A stretch of 64,000 bases of DNA from Stenocarpella maydis. Its lineage: Eukaryota > Ascomycota > Sordariomycetes > Diaporthales > Diaporthaceae. The position numbers were made by a program, and so were the translations under genes. Shown here in pieces: positions 47,060-58,761 of the stretch; the first letter of the stretch is position 1; every line of letters begins with the position of its first letter. The stretch spans positions 186,001 to 250,000 of the forward strand of contig NQMI01000025.1 in NCBI GenBank assembly GCA_002270565.1, in the 5' to 3' direction. The notes below the pieces were generated by a model. The model searched no databases. It saw only the letters and a program-made list of their open reading frames with translations, and had not been told where the DNA came from.

Positions 47060-48111
47060 TTATTCAGGCTCCTGGTTCTTCCACTTTTCTCTCACCGCGT
47101 TGACATCAAATCCACACGTCTCGGCCCTGGCCACGATAGCCTTTGCTCTGCCCACGACCGGCGCATCGATCATCTTCCCGTCGAGGGTCCACGCGCCCCT
47201 GCCCGCTTCGCCCTCCCTGTCCCCCCTGCTCGCCTTCTCGTCGGCCACGACAACCCTGACGCTCCACTCGACCTCCTCCCCGGACGGCGCGAACGCCTCC
47301 TGGACCAGCCCGACCTGCGAGGGGTGGATGCACTGCTTGCCGTTGAACCCCATCCCCTTGCCGTCGGCGCACTCTCCCCTCAGCCGGGCCATGCCCTCTT
47401 CGCCGCGGAACGTGGTGCAGACCAGGTCGATGGTGGAGGGGAGCCCGTACGCCCGCGCGTGCGTGGCGATGGCGGACCGCGCGTACAGGAACTCGCGCAG
47501 CGAGGGCGTCCGCGTCAGGCCCAGGTCCAGGGAGAAGTCCTCGGCCGCGAAGATGAGCCCCGACAGGCCGACGCCGGCCGCGGTGCCGGCGCGGCAGATG
47601 GGGCCCAGGTTGAGGACGGCCTCGGCGGACTCGATGAGCGCGAGGAGCCTTATCGGCTGCGCGCCCTGCGGGGAGTACCGCTGGGGCGCGACGTGCTTCA
47701 GGACGTCCGCGACAAAGGTCAGGTCCGAGGCCGTGTTCACCTTTGGGATCACGATGGCGTCGAGGCGGGGCTCCCTGCCGAGGGCCTGCAGGTCCTCGAG
47801 GGCGTAGGGCGTCGAGACGGCGTTGATGCGGGCCGCGACCTCGCCTATGCCTCTTGGGCGGGACGAGAGGGACGAGAGGTGCCGGGCGAGTGCCTGCCGC
47901 GCGTTGGGCTTCTCGTGGGGCGTCACCGAGTCCTCTAGGTCATAAGTCACATTGTCCGAGGTGAGGCCCAGGGACTTGGTGAGCATCTTTTGGGAGGAGC
48001 CGGGGACTGGGAGGAGGTCAGTCCTTGGTATCTATACAAGCGGAGGTGGGCGAGATGGGATATCTTGCCGTATAGCAGGGCCCTGCGAAGGACTGGTGCG
48101 GATGTTGCCAT
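47060..48111 (-). CDS. CitE/CLYBL-like lyase of the HpcH/HpaI aldolase family
   Basis: Two exons (48111-48069 and 48006-47060) encode 329 residues. The intron (62 bp) has a GC donor (GCAAGA) and a normal AG acceptor; only this choice joins RRALLY to VPGSSQKML and restores the family N-terminus. Motifs of the CitE-type TIM barrel follow: VTYDLEDSVTPHEK with metal and CoA-site acids, IVIPKVN, LLALIESAEAVLN, LIFAAEDFSLDLG, and GFNGKQCIHPSQV near the C-terminus. Family members cleave citryl- or citramalyl-CoA; the eukaryotic CLYBL acts in mitochondria on citramalyl-CoA. The basic, Ser/Ala-rich N-terminus (MATSAPVLRRALLY) fits a weak mitochondrial signal. It is divergent with TVP23, whose start is 516 bp away. 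Substrate is inferred from family only. Confidence 0.9.
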
Positions 48112-48627
48112 TGTGGCAGACTTGTGAACTACAGCTTCTTAAATAATGTGATAGTCATGCTGCGCGTCAGTTAATATATACCTGGGATACGTGGTGACAA
48201 AGCCATTGTGGGAAAAGAGACGTTGATGTATATAGCCGACGTTGGCCAGAACGTTGACGTCCCGACGAGGGGCACGAGGGGACCCTGGCACCAGGCCGTC
48301 ACGGTTGGTCCCTTGTCTAGGTATGTACGGGAGTAATACCCCCTAGCTGTTAATACCACAGTGCAGCGCCAGTGAGTTTAGCGGGCCGCCGCGGGCAGCT
48401 CGCATACTACCTAGGTAGTGTACGTACGTACCTGGCTGCTGCATACGTGCCGCGCACCTCACAATCGATAGTATAGCTACGGCTCCAAACACGACACTGT
48501 GGCCAAACGACCCACCCGCGCAACAACGGCACATAACATTCGTACTCCCAGTCCGCTCCTTTCATGCATTAGTCCAAGTTCTTGTTGCCGTCGCCGCCTG
48601 TCGTAATTGTTCCAGAACCCGCACGCC
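48112..48627. other. Shared promoter region of the CitE-like gene and TVP23
   Basis: 516 bp between divergent start codons. It contains TACCTAGGTA at 48408-48417 followed by a TACG repeat (about 48420-48431). No gene. Confidence 0.55.
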
Positions 48628-49490
48628 ATGGACCACCAACAATCGCCCGCGCCAGGCTCGCTGAGCTGGCGCCTGAGCTCGCACCCCATCACATTACTTA
48701 CCTTCCTGGCCTTTCGGTCGTGTAAGTCGCCGCGCCCCCCACGACGGGCCCTGCAAGAAAGGACGGACCCGACGAATGCTGACGTGAATCCACAGCCAGC
48801 CTCCTAGTCTACCTCTTCGGCCTCCTCTTCACCGAGAACCTGTACGCCGTGTCTCCTCCTCCCTGAATCCCCCCTCCACGCCCGCGCGCGAGACCGACCG
48901 GTCAGACCTGACCTCAGCCGGGAAAAACCCAGCAGCTAACCACAGGGGCACCCCGCCCGCGCAAACCTCACAGCGTCCTCATCTTCATCATCACCATCCT
49001 CCTCCTCGCGGGCGACTTCTACTACCTCAAGAACATCGCCGGCCGCCGGCTCGTGGGGCTGCGCTGGTGGAACGAGGTCGACCCGTCCACGGGCGACTCC
49101 CAGTGGGTGTTTGAGAGCAGCGAGCCCGGCACCAAGACGGTCAACCCCACCGACAGCCGCTTCTTCTGGCTGGCAAACTACGTCCAGCCGCTGCTGTGGG
49201 TCGCGCTGGCCATATTGGCCCTCGTGCGCTTCATGTTTATCTGGCTGCCTCTTGTTGGTGAGTCTTGTGTTCTGCGCGGCTCCTCTCGTCAGGGAGGTTT
49301 GGTTGTGCGGAAGCTGACGTTCTTCGTGACAGCCATCGCGCTGGCCCTGACGGTCACGAATTCCCTGGCCTTCTCCCGGTGCGACAAGTTCAGCCAGGCG
49401 TCCAACATAGCAGGGGGCGCCTTCTCCGCCACAGGCATGGCCGGGAACATTGCGAGCGGGATGGTGGGGAGGTTCTTCAACAGGGGTTAG
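48628..49490 (+). CDS. tvp23: Golgi membrane protein TVP23
   Basis: Four exons (48628-48721, 48796-48841, 48974-49257, 49333-49490) encode 193 residues, the family's normal size. The sequence follows TVP23 throughout: [27 protein letters not shown], then the strongly conserved [14 protein letters not shown] and [16 protein letters not shown], ending with [13 protein letters not shown]. Four hydrophobic spans are visible. TVP23 resides in late Golgi/TGN membranes with Tvp18 and Tvp15 and contributes to vesicle traffic and ricin or copper-transporter handling in relatives. The last intron (49258-49332, 75 bp) has no stop in frame, so an unspliced transcript would add 25 residues. Phase and family continuity support all four exons. 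Confidence 0.95.
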
Positions 49491-50370
49491 ATACCCAGGC
49501 AGGCCGGTGAGCAAGGCCGGCGGACGCGCCGTGACATTTACGGCACGACCTCGTAGGATACACAAGCAGGGAGGCTTGCGTGCCCCGTTGCGTCGGGCGC
49601 CTGGCAGGTTTGGGCATGTTTCATTTCTCTTACAGTGGGCTTTAACAGCGCGATTGCATTTTCAAACGGCGAACGGATGGGGCGGGCAAAAAGGGCACCG
49701 GTACAAAGGCCAAAGGACAGTCGAGGCGCGCGCATAGAATTCGCAGTTAGCTGGCTACTTAGTTCTTGTTATGCAGGACTATTCAGCAAAACTCTGCGCA
49801 AAGCAGCGGTTTGGGCTCTGTATGGCAAAAGAGCGGTCCATACGGTTGCGTGTTTAGGGGGCCATGAGACTATATACCGCTGGAAATACTGAGAGGCACC
49901 TAGCATTCAAATCTCCACCCCTGAGTTTGTTTGCAGTCAGAGCACTTGGAACTAGCTAGAAGCTGAGATTTTAGATGGTCAGGTCCTGGTGATCAATGCG
50001 GACCGTTGCCCAAGTGCGTGTGCATCAATCAGGCAGGCAGGTGCTGCTCTTCAGGAAGAAGCAGCCCACGACATAGGAAGGAGCGACCGACGTGCCTTGC
50101 TCGGCGGATAACAACCACACCACCTACGCTATACTATCATTACAACGTTATACAATCTCTATAATTATACTACACTTATAATTATCACTTCTAACAAGCC
50201 CCTAACCCATAAGGCCTTACTACTATCATCAAGCGAGTTATTCTCCAAAATAAACCTCTACGTCTTAAGGCTGGTTGCAAACCTACAAAAAGACACCCAC
50301 TCCCCAGTCCATTAGAGGCCCCTATAAGGATCTGTCTACAGGGGTGCCTAGGCCACAGGGGCAAAAGAAA
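49491..50370. other. Intergenic, increasingly AT-rich towards the tRNA
   Basis: No supported gene. From about 50110 the sequence becomes AT-rich with many TA dinucleotides, possibly an eroded repeat; see the AT-rich island. Confidence 0.5.
50363..50366 (-). terminator. RNA polymerase III terminator of tRNA-Asn
   Basis: A TTTT run on the minus strand, starting five bases after the tRNA discriminator base, the usual Pol III stop signal. Confidence 0.7.
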
Positions 50371-50444
50371 CTCCTTCAGGTGGGCTCGAACCACCAACCT
50401 CCTGATTAACAGTCAGACGCGCTAGCCAATTGCGCCATGAAGGA
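50371..50444 (-). tRNA. trnN(GUU): tRNA-Asn, anticodon GTT
   Basis: A 74-nt intron-free tRNA on the minus strand. The acceptor stem TCCTTCA pairs exactly with TGAAGGA, followed by discriminator G. The D arm is GCGC...GCGC, the anticodon loop CTGTTAATC carries GTT (Asn), and the T arm has the standard GGTTCGAGCCC, which also forms the B box. The A box (TGGCGCAATTGG) is intact. It should be a functional gene. Confidence 0.96.
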
Positions 50445-51003
50445 CTTATTACTTGTCTGCTTGTCTTTCCAGTATATAGACCTGGAAATATTATTTTTAA
50501 AAATAAGGATTTAATAAAAGTTTTTTAAAACTTAAAGATAATATAAATATTTAAGTAATAGTAACCTTATATTTATTATATCTCAATATTCGAGTTTCTT
50601 ATAAGAATAGGAGGTTAGGTATTATATATATAAACGAAACGCCACAGCTAGATGTTGCGAAGAGGCTTCTTTGTGAAGAGGAAGTCGCGGACCAGGCAGA
50701 CGGCAGGCGCGGCCAAATACGGTAAGTACGCGCAGCACCCGCTCCTTCCTTTGGGAGAACATCTCCCCCTGGTCACTTCCCAGATCGGGACAGCCAGAGA
50801 TGCATCAATTGCTCAATGTCGAGTCTCTCTCCCTCCACTGCCATGGGCACCTCTTCAACCTCCTCATGCCCACCCACCACCACCTCACACAAGATGAGCA
50901 ACGACACAAACGGCACGTGCAGTGCACACCTCGAAGAGCACGAGACGCCTGTATTCATGGAGTAGAAGGCTTGGCTGAGTATAAGAGCAAGTGAGAACCC
51001 AAA
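50445..51003. other. Intergenic, AT-rich then normal composition
   Basis: Right arm of the AT-rich island up to about 50645, then 3' region of the mucin-like membrane protein gene. No supported gene. Confidence 0.5.
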
Positions 51004-52731
51004 TCACCTCTGCCTCCCCGCCGTCCCCGCCTGCCCAGCAGCGATGGCCTCGTCCAGCACCCGCTCTTCCTCCTCCAGCCTCCTGATCTCGTCGTCCGTC
51101 ATGCCATCCTCCACGAGGTGTGCGTACTGCTGCGCGATCCCGGACGGCGTGCTCGTCCGGCTGTGCCCCTGTTGCCGCGGCGACGCTCCTCCTGCTCGGC
51201 CTGCAGCCCCCGCCCCCGCCCCCGCAGCGCCGTTGTTGTCCTTGGGGCTCGAGGGCGATGTGGGCTGCGCCTCGTCCAGCGGGTTCGATGAGTACAGCGA
51301 CGAGGGGGCCCGCGCCGTATCGTCGCCCGAGTGCCCCTGCCTCACGGGGTCCGCGCCGTCGGCAACGGGGTGGCGCTCGTGCTGGCCGTAGTCGTGCTGC
51401 CCTGCGCCGTCCCTGTACGGCGACGGCGACCGGTCCAGCTGCGACGACAAGCGCGGAATGGGGGAGCCCATCGCCACGCTGCCGCGGTTGTGGACGGACA
51501 TCGAGGGGGTGTGCGGCCGTATCAGCGGGCTGCTGTGGCCGCTGGCCAAGGCTCCGGACCCGATGACTGGCGTGCCGTGGGCCGAGTGCGCCGCTGCCCC
51601 GCCCAGCGAGGAGTACGCGCCTGAGTTGCGGTCGTCCACGTTGGCGACCGTGTGGAGGCTCCCGCTGCGGATGCTTGCGCCGCGCTCGCCTGATATGGCC
51701 TGCCCGATGCCCAGGTCGGCACCACTCCCGTTCCTCCCGGCCAAGCCCAGCCCCCGGCGCAGTGGTTGTTGACTGTTTTGCTCGGAATACGGCGTGTCTG
51801 GTTGGTCTCTGCCCAGGATACTGGCTCGCGCCTCCTTCTCTGCGATTGTGTCCTGCACACCCCGGCTGCTGCCCCTGTCACCGTCAGCGTCTTGTTGTCG
51901 CCGCCGCAGACAAAAGCAGCCTGCCACGAGACCGGCGAGTATCAGCCCTCCAACACAGCCCACAACTATTCCAACGATGGCTCCTGTCGCGAGACCCTGA
52001 GACATGCCGCCTGTACTTTGCACTCCTTCTCCTGTAGGCGTGTTCGAGCTGGGCAACGTCGTTACAGGCGATGCTGTGTTGAATAACACATTGGGCGCCG
52101 TTGTGGGTGCTGCAGCGTCGGTAGAAAATGCCCAGGCCCCGGCCGTCATCGAGGTGTAAGAGTGATAGATACTGGTGACCTGTTCCTGGTCTCCGGCAAT
52201 GGACCAGGTTTGACTCCATGATGACCGCTTCTCTGCACCGCCATTGAGCTGCCAGTCGGCACGGAAATACAAAACCGCACCAAAGTATTTAGCAAGCTTC
52301 TCGATCACTTCCGATTCTAGAATGATATTATGCGTGGTGTCGTTGACCTTGCTTACTGAATCCGGAACCTGTCAGGAACCTCGAGCATGTTCGGATCGGT
52401 GGGAAACGGGCATAGAGTACTAACGAGAAAACCCAGCTGTCGAAGTACAGTTCTCACTCTCATCCAGACACCATGAGGCCAGTGTCGACCCCTCTCCATG
52501 AGGTCCTGCATCCATGAGATCTAGGCGAGTGACTTGCACTGCCCCACCTATCTGGGTCAAGGTGAAGTTCTTCCCCTCCCTGATATCGTCAAACTGAAAA
52601 ATCGACGCCGCGCTTGCACCGAAGACATCGTCGGTGGCAAACGATGGACCATCGAAGCGGAACTCCTGCGCTGCGGCACTGCTGATAATGGTGCCTAACA
52701 GGGCCCATGCAGCCGGTGAGTATATCCGCAT
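51004..52731 (-). CDS. Single-pass, Ser/Thr-rich membrane protein with signal peptide
   Basis: Two exons (52731-52425 and 52355-51004) with a 69-bp intron (GTTAGT donor, TTCAG acceptor) encode 552 residues. Residues 1-21 are a signal peptide (MRIYSPAAWALLGTIISSAAAQ). The extracellular part to about residue 220 has two Cys (WCLDESENC), potential N-glycosylation sites (NFT, NCT, NDT) and a Ser/Thr/Pro-rich stalk just before the membrane. One transmembrane helix lies at about 223-250 (AIVGIVVGCVGGLILAGLVAG), followed by a CFCLRRRQQ stop-transfer. The cytoplasmic about 300 residues are Ser/Gly/Pro-rich and disordered-looking, ending in a short acidic helix (DDEIRRLEEEERVLDE). The architecture resembles fungal wall-stress sensors (Mid2/Wsc type), but no WSC domain is present. 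The function is unknown. Confidence 0.82.
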
Positions 52732-54321
52732 GGTGAAAATATGTAGAGATCGGCTCTTAGGTGGTGCTGAGCGGCATCGCCCTCAACATAGACCCAGGCT
52801 GTTGAGGAGGCGTGATCCCAAAACGGCAATATGTGAAAGACAAGGGCGGGGGGGGGGGGAAGGACTGGGGCAGACGAGAAGAGAAGGGCAGCGCCGCCAA
52901 CCAACGGGATGGCAGGTGAAAGTGAATCAGAAGTATGGAAAGTAAGGAAAGAAGAGTGAGTGATAAAAACCGTTGACTGTTGGTTGTTGGCTGTTGGTTG
53001 GGACATGCAGATCTGGCGTAGGACGCGACAAGGGAGAGGACCCCCCCCCCCCGTTTGTCTAGCTCACACGTTTGGCTAACTTTTTTCTTCAGCTCGTTTC
53101 CATGATGAATCGAGTCTGACATGGTTGACGGGTCACAACGTGCACAACCGCGCACAACACTCGGAAAGCCACTGCAGCGTTTGCGACTACGCGAGGCTGC
53201 GCCATTCTCCTGCATCCCACCACCACCTTACCGGAAGGTCGGGCAGGCAGGCGGCAGCAGCAGGAAACAATAACTTGGTCCTCCGATCTGGAAACTAAGG
53301 AGCCAACCCCTGGGGAGATCGGGCATACGCAGAATAATGCATTGCAGATCAGCTTCTTGATGACACTCTTGTCTCTCAGGGGTGGTGTTTGGTGAGAAGA
53401 GACGTCGCCCCGGCATCAAGCGGGTGGGAAGCACAGCACAGAATCCGTAATCCTCACGTTACCCCCCCCTCCTTTCCCAAAAAAAAACAAAATAAAAAAT
53501 TGCCGTGGGCGCCCCCGTCTCGCACGAGGTTTGTGTTCTCTCCTTTCTGTTCCACCTTCTGTGACCCTCGGAAACGGCAATCCACACCACGTTGTCTCTT
53601 GTCACTTACTTAGACTCTGCCGGGTGGAACACCAACAATTTCCGGCAGTAGCAGCATCGTGGAGCCCCCGGTGGGTGCCCGCGCCGAGAGCGACTTGCGT
53701 GCGTGCGTGCGTTGTGTGCGTTGTGTGTGGTCAATGTCAGGTATCTACATACAGATACACTTATCTCTCAGCTCCTCCCCCGGTCAGCGATACTCCTAGA
53801 GACTCGAGGCTCCTCCTTGCCTCGCAGCCAGGGGTGGGGTTGCCGCCTGCTGTGATCCGCCCTAATCAGGGCGCTGCGCCAGCCCCGGGCTGCACTGGCA
53901 CGTCATGGCCCTTGTGACTGCAGCAGGACTGCAGTCTAATAATAAGCGCGAGAGGGACGTACATACGGAGTAACATGTCTTGAGGAGGACTGGCTGCAGG
54001 GAGCAAGCACGACATCCAGTTTCGCACTGGCCAACCGGAAGCGTCTTGCTATTTAAACCGAACGCAGTGGCTTGGCTTGCCTACCAAAAAAACCGTTTGC
54101 TCCTCTGCAATGCCTAATCTGGCCCAGTCCAGTCCAGTCTACATCATGGGAGTGATGTGCATGCATGCATGTAAGATGATGTTACAAAGAGCCAGTCATT
54201 ACCGAGCGTCCCAGATCGGAAAGACAAGTCTCGCCGCCTGTGCGACGACGTATAAAGCAACACCACTAGCAACCATGCGCGTTGCATCCCACCACGAGGC
54301 AAGTTACGCCAGCGACAGACA

Positions 54322-54531
54322 AAAAAAAAAAAAGAAGGGGGGGGGGTTTGGATGGGGGGAAAGGCCGCCGGACCCAGACCATATTTCTTTAAGCGCGCGG
54401 GCGAATATGGGGTTGAATACTTTACCGTGCGCTGCGGTTGAACCATCACGGACTCATGTGGGCCCCGGGTCAGGTTCCTTGGCCCAACGTATCGCTCGCC
54501 AGTCTCGTCGTGCATGCATCGCTAGAGAATT
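54322..54531. repeat. First copy of a 210-bp direct duplication ending at an N
   Basis: Repeated at about 54542-54748 at an offset of 217 bp. The copies agree except at their left ends, where poly-A and poly-G runs have different lengths (an A13 and G10 region against shorter runs). A single N (54532) follows this copy. An unmerged contig overlap at a homopolymer is the likely cause. Confidence 0.85.
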
Positions 54532-54541
54532 NCTAGAAGTT

Positions 54542-54748
54542 AAAAAAAAAGAAGGTGTGGGGGTTTGGATGGGGTGAAAGGCCGCCGGACCCAGACCATA
54601 TTTCTTTAAGCGCGCGGGCGAATATGGGGTTGAATACTTTACCGTGCGCTGCGGTTGAACCATCACGGACTCATGTGGGCCCCGGGTCAGGTTCCTTGGC
54701 CCAACGTATCGCTCGCCAGTCTCGTCGTGCATGCATCGCTAGAGAATT
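54542..54748. repeat. Second copy of the 210-bp direct duplication
   Basis: Matches 54322-54531; unique sequence resumes at 54749. Confidence 0.85.
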
Positions 54749-55098
54749 GGAACATTGCTTTGATCCACGTTGGCAATCTGTGTGCCCTTGTCATTCTTCG
54801 ACCTTCCCTTGCGGGAGGGCGGTTTGATGCTTGAATTATATATGCACAACATTTAGACCTGTCGTGCGAGATAGAGTACAAATCTCTCCCGGCCATGCTC
54901 TCCGTCAACAGTCCGGGCTCGGACCATCAATAATAACCAAACGAAATGCCCTCTTGGCCATTTCGATGCAATTTGCGGGGTTTGTTATGACGCCGGCCTC
55001 GGAGAAACCATGAAGCCCTTGGACGTCTCCAGGTCAAAACCAACCGGCCAGCCATCTCACGCCCGAGAATATTATTGGAAATGTCATCTCGTGTAATT

Positions 55099-58000
55099 CT
55101 AGGCAAAAGTCATGGAGATCTCATCCTTCTCCTTGCCGAAATCGTCGTCGTCTGGGTCGACCGCCCAGGGGTTCGCCGTCGGTATGGTCGGCACCGTCTG
55201 CGCCGGCTTGAGGCCTGGCCTTGATGCATCTGACGCGTTGCTCGAGAACGTCTGGCTCCGATGCGACCGGTGAGGGTCTTCGAAGGGTGTGTCGAATGTC
55301 ATCTGGATCTCGTCGTTCCTGTGCTTTCGGGTGGATTCCGGGGAAGAGGGGTTTGAAGAACCCCATCCGGAGTAGGCGTCCAAGCTCTTTGTGTATGTCA
55401 GCGATTCCCTTCGGCTCGTGCTCGAGGCCAGCCCCGGGCTCGGCAGCTTCATCGGCGGCAGCGTCGACTGTAGCTCCCTCACCTGCAGCGTGTCATCATC
55501 CTTTGTCCTGGCCAGCTCTGCGCGGATCGCGTCGACGTCAAACAGTACGCCGTGGTTGTTCCCGTCCTTGTCTTCCACCTTCGAGGTGGTTCCATTTGCG
55601 GCCGCCGTCACCGTCTTCGAGGAGTCCTCATACACCTCCCATTCAGCCCTCTGCGCCTTCTTCTTGCGGCTGAAGAAACCACCGAACGCTCCGCTTTTGC
55701 GGTTATTCTTGCTATTCTCGGCAGCCCCTTCTCTTTCAAGCTCCTTTCTCGCCTCCTCTATCTCGTTAATGAGCTCGCGTTGTCTCTTGGTGTGGTTTTC
55801 CGGGTCCGGGTCCTCGATCTCGGTGAACTCATCGCTCTCGATCGTCCAGCCCACTTCTCGAAGGAGACGTGGCATGGCCCTACGGTAGTCCATGTGGCCA
55901 TTTACAAGCTCCGAGGTATCCACGTTCTCCAGGTCCGGGATGTTTTCGATGGGGGCCAGGCCAGCAACGGTGCGGATGCCGCCGTTTGTCAGGCGAAAGA
56001 GGTAACCAAGAATCCAGTCGTTGCGGTGGTACCCGTTGACGAATCGACCGGGCACCACGGACCTGACTTTCAGATATTCATCCTGTTTGACCACAATGGG
56101 CGAACCAAACATGTAAACATTTTGGATAATGCCAAATGCGCCTTTGCGAGCCAGCTCGAGCAGGCACGAGAAGATGACCCTGGCGCCAAGAGAGTAGCCC
56201 ACGAGAGTGACAGGTCTTGTCCCCAGGTTTCGCTCAATCAGCGAGTCGGCTAGGATCAGACCGGCAGCCCATGCTCGATCGAGCGACACGGACCACGGGT
56301 TGTCAATCAGGTAAGACAGCTTTGTCAGAACGACGGGCAGCTGCAGCGCTGCCATCAAACTCACGAGGATCGTGCTGCCAAGCACTTGTTGCAGACCTTG
56401 TGTGAGAGCCTGCCGTCGGGTCAGTGTGCTGCAAATAAGATAAGAGGCTGCGCTTCAGATGGTGGTCGAACATACCTCAGTAGCCAGGATGTTGATGGTG
56501 TCACCCATGCTGGTCAGCATATCAGGCTCCCACAGGACCGAATATATATCGCCCATCACCGGGTCGACGGTGCTGAATGGTAGGCGGACGTCATCCACTT
56601 TACCCGTCATCCAACCCGAGATGGTGACAATTAGGTTGACCCTCTTGTTGTTGTGCAGTGGTCGATACTCGAAGGTTTTTACAGCGCCGGTCCTCCGGTT
56701 GGCAGCCTTTGCTCCGATCACACTACCGGCAGCCCCGGCGCCCGACGTGATGATTGCCGCCCCTGCTGTCCCAGCAAGAAAACTGCTCGTTCCCGTCACA
56801 CCGATTGTTGTGAAACCTGCTGCCAGGCCAGCGCCGATGACGGGGGCCAGGAGGCCTGCAGACAGGCCGATGACCAGGCCGCCGCCAACCGTCGCCAGCC
56901 CCATGGCAATGTAGCGCTTCTTCAGCGCCAGCTTGCGACGAGTCTCCATGTGCTCGTCTTCGTTCCAGTTCTCCCTTTCTGCTTGTTGCTGCATCTCGAG
57001 GGCCTCCGTAACCTTCTTCTCGAAGCGGCAGATATCGATCCAGTCAATCTCCAGGGCTTTTCCGACTCGCTCGAAGAGGACCCTTGACCTCGCGTCATAG
57101 ATGGAGTCTGCGATCAACACCAGGAAGAGGTCGCACAATATGGTCCACCGGATATCTATGTCCAGTTTTTCGCTGCTTGGCAGCTGGCTCGGAGTCCGTA
57201 CTTCGGGCAGCTCTTCGCCCTCGTGTTTGTCATAGGCCGGAGGTGGTGATGCCGGGGACTCGTGGCCCGGTATCCTCGGTGAAGAGACTGAAGGTCTGGG
57301 AGACGCCAGCGAGGGTCGAGAGCTTGATGTTGAACTTTTACGTGCCGCCATGGGGTTCTTTACCCTGGCGTTGGCCATGAGCTGCGGCGTCAGGTCGCTC
57401 GACATGACCCCGTGCTCACTCAACTGCTCGATCATGATCTGCTCGGCGGAGCTGAGTTCCATGTGAGTGTAGAGGCGGATCATGATCTTCTGGGACCACA
57501 TCTTTGTTGCCTCTGTTGCCAGCTGGCCTGCTTTCTTGGTCGCCTTGGTCCACGGTGCCTTTTCCAGGACCTTGACCAGAAGGGAAAGCTCTATCCTCAC
57601 CAGGCCGACATACGCAATCCTCTGGCCCTCAGTCAACAGATCCTTTGTAGCCTGCATCTGCGAGACGGCATCTCTAGTCTGTTCGTCGTCGTCCATCATG
57701 CTCGTCCCGCCGGCATTCTTGAATAGATAATTTGTGTTGTCGTCCATGCTTGTGGCAGACTCGGCGTCTTCGTCCACCAAGACCCTTGTGTAGCCCCTTC
57801 CGGCTCCTCCCATGCCCGCATAGCTGTAGCTTTCCTCCTCCTCCTCTTCATTATGCTCTTTCGCAATTAGCCTATTGTCGTCGTCGTATATATCGTAGGG
57901 TGCGTATGCCGGCATGGTCTGCCATTCGCCGTCGTCGTCAGTATCCTCCTCCTTCTTTTGTGTCGTCAACTGTAGATGAGAGTATTCGGAAATTTGAATG

Positions 58001-58761
58001 CCACTGGCGTCGGCGGTATTGACTACAGTGGACTCGCGCTTGGCATGTTCCTTTGGCGCGTCTTTCTTCTCGACACTGACTGTTTCACCACTCGCTCCCT
58101 TATCGTTCGCATTGTCTGCCTCGACCTTCCCAGGTGCCGCTGTGGGTGTTGGTGGTGGTGGTTTTTGTTTCTCCGTGACCTCCTTGCTGTCATCCCTGGC
58201 TGTGGGCTTGCCCGGCTCCGTCTCTGGGTTGGTCTCTGCCTTGACAGCAATTGCCGATGTCTCATCCGGCTTGGGCCGTTCACCAGAATCCGCAGGCTCG
58301 GGTGGTTGGGGCGCCGACTGGGCATCTTTGAAGTCGTCCTCCCCGCTGCTACTCTCATCGGCGACCTCTTGCGCGCTCCTCCGCGACCTGGTGGAGGCAG
58401 CGGAGCTTGTCTTCCTGTGCATACTGCCATTGGGCCTTGTGCGATACGAAGTCCTGCTGGTGCTCCGATTCCGGCGCTCCGGCTGCTCCGTGGTGTCCTG
58501 CACATTGTCCAGTTCCTCCTCTGTGTATTGGACTTGGGGGCGCGGTTTGATGGGTAGGCCAAAGTCGTCGTACTCGACAGCCATGGTCGATGGGGCGGGG
58601 GCGGTGGAAGCAGCAGGAGGTGTGGGCTTGGGCTCGGGCGGCTTCTCTTTGGCGGTCGACTGGTTCCCATTGGTTTCTGAGGCTGCCGAGGTCGCCGGCA
58701 CCTCATCGTCGTTCTCTGCAGCCATGACGGAGACCTTTCTATCCCTGTGCCGGATGCTCAA
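55099..58761 (-). CDS. DUF726 alpha/beta-hydrolase-like membrane protein (TMCO4/YFL034W type)
   Basis: Two exons (58761-56476 and 56409-55099) joined in phase 0 across a 66-bp intron encode 1198 residues; starting at the second Met (58725) gives 1186. The first about 320 residues are acidic, Pro/Ser-rich and disordered. The core begins near 330 (DDNTNYLFKN), and a Gly/Ala-rich hydrophobic region about 640-715 (GLVIGLSAGLLAPVIGAG, GAAIITSGAGAAGSV) provides membrane spans. The hydrolase part follows: VNLIVTISGWM, PWSVSLDRAWAAGLILAD, and the nucleophile elbow GYSLG about 833-837, then VYMFGSP. This is the DUF726 layout of TMCO4 and yeast YFL034W; substrate and exact membrane are unknown. The C-terminus after about 950 is a coiled and polar tail (RQRELINEIEEARKELERE). 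Confidence 0.9.

Larger units (their letters stand above)
50110..50645. other. AT-rich island around tRNA-Asn
   Basis: Two AT-rich blocks (about 50110-50260 and 50450-50640), rich in TA steps, flank a GC-balanced tRNA gene within otherwise GC-rich DNA. This may be a RIP-eroded transposon remnant inserted next to a tRNA gene, but no open frame or terminal repeat was recognised. Confidence 0.5.
52732..55098. other. 2.4 kb between membrane-protein promoter and the 3' end of the DUF726 gene
   Basis: No supported gene. It contains C and G homopolymer runs (about 52848-52858 and 53041-53052), a (GTGC)n stretch near 53698-53712, and the second false duplication around the N at 54532. Confidence 0.5.

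Noticed and set aside
47324..47938. 204-codon plus-strand frame
   Set aside because: Antisense to the CitE-like gene, with Arg/Gly/Glu-biased shadow composition.
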